The notes beneath the pieces are model-generated. The model was given only the letters and a program-made list of their open reading frames with translations, made no database searches and had not been told where the DNA came from. Source: a virus. Taken from it: DNA of 22,128 nucleotides. Made by a program: the position numbers and the translations under genes. The DNA lies in IMG/VR virus record IMGVR_UViG_3300043773_000707, positions 1 through 22,128 of that record; one strand, given 5' to 3'. This document shows positions 1 through 5,283 of this stretch, piece after piece; position 1 is the stretch's first letter; each line of letters opens with the position of its first letter.

Positions 1-64
1 ATTGCAGTATTCTCATATGGTCTCCGTAAAAACTTATGAATAATGCAATGTAGTGCTATTATAG

Positions 65-92
65 CCCACCCAAAGTTCTGTTGAACCCACCC
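65..92 (-). other. G-run pair flanking a small hairpin (possible quadruplex)
   Basis: On the minus strand two GGGTGGG blocks (complement of 86-92 and 65-71) are separated by 14 bases that contain GTTC-AACA-GAAC, a 4-bp hairpin. Four G-triplets with 1-nt, 14-nt and 1-nt loops fit an intramolecular G-quadruplex with a hairpin loop. It lies downstream of the leftward gene and its terminator, in otherwise AT-rich, apparently non-coding DNA at 17-142. Folding is inferred; only the runs are seen. Confidence 0.35.
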
Positions 93-132
93 TTATATAT
101 AGGTGAAGTTGTTTTGGTGGTTGCTGTAATCG

Positions 133-162
133 TAATAACAAAGACTTCCCTGTTAAGGGAAG
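133..162 (-). terminator. Leftward intrinsic terminator after the 133-aa gene
   Basis: A perfect 7-bp stem, CTTCCCT (145-151) with AGGGAAG (156-162) and a 4-nt loop, is followed in the leftward direction by TCTTTGTTATT. It starts 15 bases after the stop codon of the leftward gene. The 9-bp word GCCTTGTTA is tandemly duplicated at 162-179, between stop codon and stem. Together this looks like the end of a leftward transcript. Confidence 0.65.
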
Positions 163-176
163 CCTTGTTAGCCTTG

Positions 177-578
177 TTAGAACGAAGCGTTTGCAAGTGT
201 TGCAATAGCACTCTCGCTTAAGCCTGCTGAAGTTGCTTGTGTTTGGATTGCTTGTTGAATCTCAATGTCAAGTAATCTGCTATCAGCGTGTGCTTGCGTA
301 ATCTCGTTCTTGGTCTTGAAAGCACTCAATGCTGTTAAACGCTCTGACTTGATTTCAACACCCTCTTTGTCCACAACAGGTGTACCGTCTGCATTCAAAG
401 CACCAATTAGTTTAGTTTCTGCAATGCAGAAGAATGGAAATTGAACGTCTGCTGTTTGTTCCCAACCTAACGCATTCATTTGGCGTTTGTGTAAGTGAAC
501 GCGAACACCTAACGCAGTGTAGCCACTAAAATTTCCATTTCCTGTAAAAGCACCGTTGTTAATTACATAGTTTTTCAT
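177..578 (-). CDS. Unknown 133-aa leftward protein
   Basis: I do not recognise this protein. The open frame extends upstream to 656, but the ATG at 578 is the better start: it is preceded by an A-rich leader (AACAGAAACAAA) of the type used by the other genes here, and the extra 26 residues are Lys/Arg/Ile-rich and look non-coding. The protein has a Gly/Asn-rich N-terminus (NNGAFTGNGNFSGY), a middle that looks beta-rich, with VRVHLHKRQMNALGW, and a C-terminal helical part rich in Ala, Gln and Glu. No membrane segment or catalytic motif is visible. Its DNA looks richer in G+C than the rightward genes. It ends at its own leftward terminator and lies in the block transcribed away from the structural genes, so an early or replication-side role is possible but unproven. 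Confidence 0.7.
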   Translation of the reverse strand: MKNYVINNGAFTGNGNFSGYTALGVRVHLHKRQMNALGWEQTADVQFPFFCIAETKLIGALNADGTPVVDKEGVEIKSERLTALSAFKTKNEITQAHADSRLLDIEIQQAIQTQATSAGLSESAIATLANASF

Positions 579-632
579 TTTGTTTCTGTTTTTAATTAAT
601 ATTAATGATTTATGTACTCGATATGTGAAAAA

Positions 633-672
633 GGTTTTGGGACGGATTATCCTCAAAGTGAATAGGTTTTGG
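633..672 (-). repeat. Two copies of the CCAAAACC motif between the leftward genes
   Basis: On the minus strand CCAAAACC occurs at 640-633 and 672-665. Both copies continue as CCT plus a T/A-rich stretch and then TTCAC. They sit 55-62 and 87-94 bases upstream of the ATG at 578. No TAnnTTTG-type promoter was found for that gene in 579-694, so the motif may be an alternative promoter or regulatory element. That role is inferred from position only. Confidence 0.4.
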
Positions 673-694
673 TAGAAAGAATCAATAGCGTTTG

Positions 695-904
695 TTACAA
701 CGCTATCAATTCCTCAATGTTCTTGTTAGGCATTACATCATTAAGATTGATTGTAATCAGTTCTCCTTGGTCTATTGCAATGTTGTGAAACTCACAATAG
801 AGATTGTAGGTTTGCCACGTTGCAGGTGCTGCAATGTAATGATTGTTAAAGTAGAGTATCACTTCGTGTGTATCTCTAATGTACCTAATGTTAGTTAGTT
901 CCAT
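695..904 (-). CDS. Unknown 69-aa leftward protein
   Basis: This is a small acidic protein with no recognised family. The sequence MELTNIRYIRDTHEVILYF reads like a short alpha/beta domain, and the C-terminus (NLNDVMPNKNIEELIAL) is probably helical. The start at 904 follows an A/T-rich leader (AAAACATAATCATT) with no Shine-Dalgarno sequence, as for its neighbours. The overlapping rightward frame at 692-898 is Cys/Val-rich with no plausible leader and looks like a shadow. It is the most upstream leftward gene next to the divergence region, so it would be the first gene of the leftward transcription unit. A CCAAAACC motif lies 32-39 bases upstream of its start. Function is unknown. Confidence 0.65.
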   Translation of the reverse strand: MELTNIRYIRDTHEVILYFNNHYIAAPATWQTYNLYCEFHNIAIDQGELITINLNDVMPNKNIEELIAL

Positions 905-935
905 AATGATTATGTTTTAATTAGTATGTTCAAAA

Positions 936-943
936 GGTTTTGG
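936..943 (-). repeat. CCAAAACC motif upstream of the 69-aa gene
   Basis: On the minus strand this copy reads TACCAAAACCTTTTGAACA, sharing TACCAAAACCT with the copy at 665-672. It lies 32 bases upstream of the ATG at 904, a distance compatible with a promoter element. Confidence 0.4.
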
Positions 944-1032
944 TAATAATAATAATAAATAGCAGTCCAACTTATCACAGACATTTAATGTTAGGTTCGC
1001 ACGAAACTTCAGCCTAACAACTATTTATTAAT

Positions 1033-1059
1033 AAAAAATTAAGGCTTGCACTCCTTAAT
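1033..1059 (-). terminator. Orphan leftward intrinsic terminator
   Basis: ATTAAGG (1038-1044) and CCTTAAT (1053-1059) form a perfect 7-bp stem with an 8-nt loop. In the leftward direction it runs into TTTTTTATTAATAAATAG, a good U-tract; in the rightward direction there is none. No convincing leftward gene ends here, so either a short leftward RNA from 1060-1400 stops at this site or it blocks leftward read-through from the structural side. Confidence 0.55.
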
Positions 1060-1135
1060 GACATACTGTTTACTCTCGTCTTTACGGTGAGTAACTCAAT
1101 AGTGAATGATTTTAGGCTCACAACACCTAATTGTT

Positions 1136-1177
1136 GGGGGGATACTCCAACTCTCAAAATGTTATGGGGGGTTTTGG
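1136..1177 (+). other. Two G6 runs overlapping a GGTTTTGG copy
   Basis: Two six-base G runs (1136-1141 and 1166-1171) lie 24 bases apart in an AT-rich genome. The second runs straight into GGTTTTGG (1170-1177), which on the minus strand is the fourth copy of the CCAAAACC motif. Such G-runs are not seen in the coding regions of this window. A protein-binding or quadruplex role is possible. Confidence 0.35.
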
Positions 1178-1246
1178 TTAGAATAGGTCTACAAAGGCAC
1201 ACACACAATAGGTTTCCAAGTTTTGAAAAAAAATTTTGGAAAAAAG

Positions 1247-1279
1247 TTTGGAGCATATTGAAAATATGTTATACCTTTG
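1247..1279 (+). promoter_or_regulatory. Bacteroidota-type promoter P1 of the late operon
   Basis: TTTG (1247-1250), a 21-nt spacer and TACCTTTG (1272-1279) match the -33 TTG / -7 TAnnTTTG pattern of Bacteroidota primary-sigma promoters. Transcription would begin a few bases later, in or next to the G-run cluster at 1279-1293, giving a leader of roughly 125 nt before the first gene. The A8T4 / A6 tract (1226-1245) just upstream could act as an upstream bending element. Confidence 0.55.
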
Positions 1280-1293
1280 GCTGGGTGGGTGGG
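1279..1293 (+). other. G-run cluster at the predicted transcript 5' end
   Basis: The sequence GGCTGGGTGGGTGGG has runs of 2, 3, 3 and 3 G with loops of 2, 1 and 1 nt. It lies immediately after the -7 element of P1, so a P1 transcript would begin inside or just before it. Short-loop G-runs of this kind can form a two-layer or bulged quadruplex in RNA or DNA. That it does so here is inferred. Confidence 0.4.
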
Positions 1294-1359
1294 TATGTCT
1301 ATATAGATAGATTCTATTCCATAATATAGCATAGGAATAAAATATTTCTTCTTAATGTA

Positions 1360-1389
1360 TTGATTATAAGTTTTTATTATATATCTTTG
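1360..1389 (+). promoter_or_regulatory. Bacteroidota-type promoter P2 of the late operon
   Basis: TTG (1360-1362), a 19-nt spacer and TATCTTTG (1382-1389) fit TTG / TAnnTTTG exactly. The expected start is near 1396, about 18 nt before the ATG at 1414. P1 and P2 are a tandem pair giving long- and short-leader transcripts for the same operon. Confidence 0.65.
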
Positions 1390-1413
1390 TCCTTAGAATG
1401 TCAAAACTAAATT

Positions 1414-1845
1414 ATGACTCCAATTAAGATTATAGTACAAAGACTGAAGAAAGACATATCTAGTGATATGGAATTAGCACAGAAATACTACAGTGTTTTA
1501 TCTGCTATAAACAATCTTGGTCTTACAGAAAGAGAAATTCAATTGATATCCTTTACAGCTATTAAGGGAAACATTACATATGCTAATGTGAGAGAAGAGT
1601 TTTGTAAGACTTATAATAGTACATCTCCTTCTATCAATAACATCATATCCAAACTTAAGAAGGTGGGTATATTTATTAAGGAGAATGGAAAGGTGAAGGT
1701 CAATCCTATTATAGTGGTTGATTTCAGAAATGATTTAACGTTAGAAATAAAACTTGTACATGGAGAAGCCAATATCAATGTCAGTGAAAGAGTGGATAAT
1801 CAAGAGGATGTCCATCAGCATGGTGAAGTCGGAGAAGATAATTGA
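1414..1845 (+). CDS. Winged-HTH-like DNA-binding protein, first gene of the late operon
   Basis: This 143-aa protein is probably DNA-binding. Residues about 36-98 (LTEREIQLISFTAIKG, then TSPSINNIISKLKKVGIFIKE) read as a winged helix: three helices, a recognition helix around SPSINNIISKLKKVG, then a KENGKVKVNP wing. The C-terminal 45 residues are acidic and low in complexity, and their DNA also encodes the start of the next gene in another frame (68-nt overlap from 1778). The gene lies directly behind two consensus promoters, so it would be the first product of the operon. A role as a late regulator is inferred from fold and position; a DNA-recognition role in packaging (TerS-like) is an alternative. 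The exact family is not recognised. Confidence 0.8.
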   Translation: MTPIKIIVQRLKKDISSDMELAQKYYSVLSAINNLGLTEREIQLISFTAIKGNITYANVREEFCKTYNSTSPSINNIISKLKKVGIFIKENGKVKVNPIIVVDFRNDLTLEIKLVHGEANINVSERVDNQEDVHQHGEVGEDN

Positions 1846-2122
1846 TGCTGTTGTAACACATCAGTTTGATTCAGCCAATGATGCTTTGAATGAGAATGAT
1901 AGTGTGGAGATTTCTGGATTTGGTAAGTTTTTGTTTAATGCAAAGAAGGCACAATTACATTATAATAAACTTTTACAAATAAGACAAGCATACGAGAACA
2001 TTCTAGCAGATCCAAATACGACAGATAAGAAAAGAAGATCAACAGAACTTAGAATGAATACAGTGCTTACAGATATTAAAATTTTAAAACCAAAAATACA
2101 TGAGCCTGGGACAGATATATGA
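1778..2122 (+). CDS. IHF/HU-like nucleoid protein (phage-type, arm reduced)
   Basis: This 114-aa protein aligns without gaps to the HU/IHF core. SVKEWIIKRMSISMVKSEKI matches the first two helices, and FDSANDALNENDSVEISGFG corresponds to bacterial HU FDTITEALRKGDKVQLIGFG. The ATG at 1778 gives the N-terminal length expected for HU; upstream in-frame starts (1754 TTG, 1760 ATG) would add residues that do not fit. After GFGKF the usual basic beta-ribbon arm (RxxRxGxNPxTG) is missing and is replaced by a helical Lys/Arg-containing tail of about 60 residues, so DNA bending by arm intercalation may be lost. IHF-like genes are common in crAss-like phages. It overlaps the previous gene by 68 nt and the next by 23 nt. 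Likely roles are genome condensation or packaging architecture. Confidence 0.8.
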   Translation: MSVKEWIIKRMSISMVKSEKIIDAVVTHQFDSANDALNENDSVEISGFGKFLFNAKKAQLHYNKLLQIRQAYENILADPNTTDKKRRSTELRMNTVLTDIKILKPKIHEPGTDI

Positions 2123-2384
2123 GGGATGGAAGAATCACCTTCTTCCTGAGGAGAGAAATAAAGCTTTCATAGAACATGTTAGTGCAGAAAGACTAGCTGT
2201 ATGTGAAGCTTGCGAAGAACACTCTTCTAATAAGAAAGATTATAAGTCATTCAGACGCGATGCACATTGCACAAATTGTGGATGTACATTGTCTGCTAAG
2301 ACAAAATGTTTAACCTGTGAATGTCCATTAAAGAAATGGCTTCCACAATCAATTACAGAAGACAATGATACACCCTCTACGTAA
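2100..2384 (+). CDS. Small zinc-ribbon protein (CxxC...CxxCxC...CxxCxCPxxKW)
   Basis: This 94-aa protein has three paired cysteine motifs: CEAC at about 35-38, CTNCGC at about 57-62 and CLTCECPLKKW at about 70-80. The spacing and the terminal CPLKKW box resemble the small cysteine-cluster proteins common in phages of Bacteroidota and Firmicutes (DUF6171-like, assigned from memory). They are presumed zinc-binding, with no established activity. An N-terminal amphipathic segment (MSLGQIYEGWKNHLLPEERN) precedes the cluster. The start overlaps the IHF-like gene by 23 nt, and the end overlaps the next gene by 20 nt, so translation is probably coupled. Position between the IHF-like gene and the terminase suggests a role in DNA handling or packaging, without direct proof. 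Confidence 0.8.
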   Translation: MSLGQIYEGWKNHLLPEERNKAFIEHVSAERLAVCEACEEHSSNKKDYKSFRRDAHCTNCGCTLSAKTKCLTCECPLKKWLPQSITEDNDTPST

Positions 2385-2640
2385 AATTCCTTTGGAAATG
2401 CTTATTAATATCCTTCAAGATCTCTACGATGGTGGAGCTGATTATGTTGATATATCAGGAAACATTGATGAAGATGGAATGCCAAGAGATACTATTAAAC
2501 TTACAGTGAAACCTGAATATCTATCTGATTTTGATGAAGATAATACATTAAATCTAGAACATGAATTGGACTTAGAATGGTCAGAAGAAGACGATCTTCC
2601 TTCAAGTCTTTCTGATGAAGATATAAATGATTTAATATAA
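2365..2640 (+). CDS. Unknown 91-aa acidic protein
   Basis: I do not recognise this protein. It begins with a basic helix (MIHPLRKIPLEMLINILQDLY), followed by a predicted beta segment (ADYVDISGNIDEDGMPRDTI), and ends in a strongly acidic tail rich in Asp, Glu and Ser (LEWSEEDDLPSSLSDEDIND). The acidic tail may contact basic partners or mimic DNA, which is speculative. It overlaps the zinc protein by 20 nt and shares a TAATG stop-start with the next gene, typical of translational coupling. There is no membrane segment. Confidence 0.75.
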   Translation: MIHPLRKIPLEMLINILQDLYDGGADYVDISGNIDEDGMPRDTIKLTVKPEYLSDFDEDNTLNLEHELDLEWSEEDDLPSSLSDEDINDLI

Positions 2641-2915
2641 TGGCAAAACAACCAAACTATTACCGCCAGATTATAAGAACACTTCAGCGTTTAGAGAAGA
2701 GTCATCCTACGTATAATATAGGAAGACATCTATCTACAGCATTGTATGAGTATAATGACTTGTGGGGAGTGAGCGATAAAGAACTCCTATATGCTTTAGA
2801 GAAATATGAAATAGAGCTCAATATAGATTATCCACATATAGATGAAGAGGAACTTAAGGAGATTATAAAAGGTGGCATGAATTTGGAGAGAATGTTTGAT
2901 GAAGAGGATGACTAA
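2640..2915 (+). CDS. Unknown 91-aa helical protein
   Basis: No family recognised. The protein looks wholly alpha-helical: an N-terminal basic helix (YYRQIIRTLQRLEKSHPTYN), a conserved-looking stretch (IGRHLSTALYEYNDLWGVSD) and an acidic C-terminus (MNLERMFDEEDD). Its ATG overlaps the stop codon of the previous gene (TAATG), so the two are almost certainly co-translated. The gap of 11 bases to the next gene contains an A-rich leader. Its place three genes upstream of TerL makes a packaging-accessory or regulatory role possible. Confidence 0.75.
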   Translation: MAKQPNYYRQIIRTLQRLEKSHPTYNIGRHLSTALYEYNDLWGVSDKELLYALEKYEIELNIDYPHIDEEELKEIIKGGMNLERMFDEEDD

Positions 2916-2926
2916 AAAATAAAACA

Positions 2927-3259
2927 ATGGCATTAAATAAAACTACATACGTTAACACAGAGCTTGATTGGGCAGAACAACAACTTTCTTCTTGGAAGGA
3001 ATACGTTGATGCTAATCCACTACATCTATTAAAGGATAGAATAGAATGGAAGCCTACAGCTAAAGGAGGAATGTTACCTATGGTGATAGCCTCTATTGAA
3101 GCTCAAGGTAAGTTTGTCCAAGAGACAATGAAGAACTACCTAGCTCTTTTAGAACAAGTAGATAAACTACGTGAGAAAGAAGAGGCTAAGAAGATAGAGA
3201 CTAGAGGTGGCCAAGAACTTGGTTCTATGGCAGAAGACTTCTTAAAAGGTAGAGGATAA
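2927..3259 (+). CDS. Small protein directly upstream of TerL; candidate small terminase subunit
   Basis: This 110-aa protein is mainly helical. It has a Trp-containing N-terminal helix (ELDWAEQQLSSWKEYVDANP), a short segment LKDRIEWKPTAKGGMLPMVI, then a long predicted coiled coil (about 58-95, IEAQGKFVQETMKNYLALLE followed by Lys/Glu-rich turns) and a flexible end (GSMAEDFLKGRG). Its stop overlaps the TerL start codon (TAATG). Small terminase subunits are commonly encoded just upstream of TerL and contain a coiled-coil oligomerisation helix, which is the basis for the suggestion. No clear N-terminal HTH is visible, so the assignment stays tentative. It could equally be another packaging or head-assembly factor. 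Confidence 0.7.
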   Translation: MALNKTTYVNTELDWAEQQLSSWKEYVDANPLHLLKDRIEWKPTAKGGMLPMVIASIEAQGKFVQETMKNYLALLEQVDKLREKEEAKKIETRGGQELGSMAEDFLKGRG

Positions 3260-5283
3260 TGCAACTACATAATATAGAATATAAGGATTGGTTCATCAAT
3301 CAGGGAAGAATTCCAGATGAGAGTTCATCAGAATACAAGGCATTCTTCAATTTTCATAAGGAACTTTGTATGAATGGGTGTATGATGGATGGACAATATA
3401 TAAATCCATTTCTATATTGGCATTTAAACATATGGCATACAGAGGTAGACACCATAGATGAATATGGTAGGATAAATCAGAAGTATGCAAACCCTCTTCT
3501 TAGAGATAATGAATGGTTGGTAACAAACGAAATAGATAGAGCTCATAAGGAGAAGAAAGGCCTAGTTATACTAGGAATACGTCGTTTTGCTAAGTCTGTT
3601 ATTGAGGCATCATACATTGGTCAAGGAGCTACGTTTGATGAAAACTCACAGAACATTATTGCAGGACTGAATGCTCCCGATATAAAGCTTATTACAGATA
3701 AGATTGACAAAGGACTTAACTTCCTACCTAAAGCCTGGAGATGGCAGAGAGTAGAAGACAATTGGAAAAACCAAGTTACATTAGGGATCAAGACAAAAGC
3801 AGGAGAGAGAATCCCCTTTTCTCAGATCCTTATTCGTAACTTAGATGGTGGTAACAATGAAGAGGCTATTGCAGGTACGAAGCCTAGAAGGCTTATTATT
3901 GATGAGATAGGAAAAGGCTCATTTCTTAGAGGATTACAAGCTGCTGTACCAGGTTTTACAACACCATTTGGTTGGGGATGTTCGCCTATTCTTACAGGAA
4001 CAGGTGGAGATATGAAGATGTTCATGGATGCAAAGAGCTTAATGTTCGATGTTGAAAATTTCAACTTCTTAGAATACAACAATGCAAAGGATGATAAGAG
4101 AGTGCATGGATTGTTCATTTCACATAAATATAGAATGGAGGCCAAGGAAGAAAGTTCTCTTGGTGCATTCTTAGATAAACCAGCAAGTTCTTCTTTACAT
4201 GAAGTGAAGATGATGGTATCTAATGAAGAGAAAGCTACAGAGATTACTAATAACAATCTAGAGAAGCTTAAAAAAGCTGGCGATAGAATGGCCTATCTTA
4301 AAGAGAAGATGTACTACCCACAAGAAGTGGATGACATATTCTTGAATGAAGATACAAACATATTTGATATTGATGCAGCTAAGCGTCAGAAGACTAGACT
4401 GTTAGCTCAAGAAAGAACAGGAACACCTGTATTCTTATATGATGATGGAAATGGTGTAAAGCATGAGTTTACAGATAAACTTCCTATATCTAACTTCCCA
4501 TTAAAGAATACAGATCAAAAGGATGCTCCTGTAGTGATATATGAGTTTCCAATTGAAGCTCCTCCATATGGATTATATGTTGCAGGGATTGACCCTTATA
4601 GACAAGGAAAATCTGCATACAGTTCATCATTAGGATCTGTTTATATATACAAACGTATGCACGCTATTTCTGGAGAGAAGTATCAAGATATGTTTGTAGC
4701 TAGTTATTGTGCTAGACCAGATAAGAAAGAAACATGGGAAGAACAAGCTCGTTATCTTATTAAGTATTACAATGCTAGGGCCCTATGTGAGAATGATGAA
4801 ATCTCGTTCATTGACTATATGATAGCTAAAGGAGATGCTCATTACTTAGAGAGACAACCAGATTGGTTAAAAGAAATAGTTCCTAACACCACTGTAAGAC
4901 GTGATTATGGAATACATAGATCTTCTGAGAAAATACGAGACTTCCTTCATGGATGTCTTAAGAAGTATACAGAAGAAGCTGTGCATGTGGAGAAAGATGA
5001 TGATGGAAACATCATATCAGAAATAAAAGGAATGTCAAAGGTATTTGATCCTGTCCTATTAGAGGAGATGATCCAGTATAATGAACAAGGTAACTTTGAC
5101 CGTATCATTGCTGCAGAGCTTGCAATAGCTCTAGCTATGAAACTAGATCCTATTATGGGTAAAATAGGTGGAGAGGAAGATGGAAGAATGAAATCAATGT
5201 TCACTAAGAACAAAAAGAATACTCTGTTTACAGAAAGCAGAACAATGTTTAACACACCAAAGAAAAATAAATTGTTTAGATAA
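3259..5283 (+). CDS. terL: Terminase large subunit (packaging ATPase and nuclease)
   Basis: This 674-aa protein is the motor that translocates phage DNA into the procapsid and cuts the concatemer. The ATPase motifs are in order: a Walker A variant LGIRRFAKS (about 105-113), Walker B RLIIDEIG (about 211-218, with catalytic Glu after Asp) and coupling motif LTGTGG (about 245-250). The C-terminal RNase H-like nuclease is marked by GIDPYRQGKS with Asp445 and CENDE with Glu511 as probable metal ligands; I could not place the third acidic residue with certainty. An extra segment between the domains (about 255-420) is rich in Lys and Glu. The gene is coupled to its neighbours at both ends by TAATG overlaps (3259 and 5283). 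Length and motif order are normal for tailed phages. Confidence 0.95.
   Translation: MQLHNIEYKDWFINQGRIPDESSSEYKAFFNFHKELCMNGCMMDGQYINPFLYWHLNIWHTEVDTIDEYGRINQKYANPLLRDNEWLVTNEIDRAHKEKKGLVILGIRRFAKSVIEASYIGQGATFDENSQNIIAGLNAPDIKLITDKIDKGLNFLPKAWRWQRVEDNWKNQVTLGIKTKAGERIPFSQILIRNLDGGNNEEAIAGTKPRRLIIDEIGKGSFLRGLQAAVPGFTTPFGWGCSPILTGTGGDMKMFMDAKSLMFDVENFNFLEYNNAKDDKRVHGLFISHKYRMEAKEESSLGAFLDKPASSSLHEVKMMVSNEEKATEITNNNLEKLKKAGDRMAYLKEKMYYPQEVDDIFLNEDTNIFDIDAAKRQKTRLLAQERTGTPVFLYDDGNGVKHEFTDKLPISNFPLKNTDQKDAPVVIYEFPIEAPPYGLYVAGIDPYRQGKSAYSSSLGSVYIYKRMHAISGEKYQDMFVASYCARPDKKETWEEQARYLIKYYNARALCENDEISFIDYMIAKGDAHYLERQPDWLKEIVPNTTVRRDYGIHRSSEKIRDFLHGCLKKYTEEAVHVEKDDDGNIISEIKGMSKVFDPVLLEEMIQYNEQGNFDRIIAAELAIALAMKLDPIMGKIGGEEDGRMKSMFTKNKKNTLFTESRTMFNTPKKNKLFR

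Larger units (their letters stand above)
905..1413. other. Non-coding divergence region between leftward and rightward blocks
   Basis: This 509-bp stretch separates leftward genes (ending at 904) from rightward genes (starting at 1414). I see no convincing gene. It holds a CCAAAACC motif (936-943), a 7-bp inverted repeat TGTTAGG / CCTAACA (989-995 / 1013-1019), a leftward terminator (1033-1059), two G6 runs (1136-1141 and 1166-1171), an A8T4 plus A6 tract (1226-1245) and two rightward promoters. Divergent regions in crAss-like phages are the expected place for the main promoters, and an origin or packaging signal is possible. The last two roles are speculation. Confidence 0.7.

Noticed and set aside
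1-16. Start of a leftward gene (ATG at 16-14 with GGAG five bases upstream)
   Set aside because: Only five codons lie inside the window, so coding cannot be judged, and Shine-Dalgarno use is rare in the rest of the window.
162-179. Tandem 9-bp repeat GCCTTGTTA as a mobile-element target duplication
   Set aside because: The copies are directly adjacent with nothing between them; a simple local duplication at the 3' end of the gene is sufficient.
1014-1329. Overlapping 80-aa open frames on both strands in the divergence region
   Set aside because: Both have odd composition and no proper leader, and they overlap promoters, G-runs and a terminator; they look non-coding.
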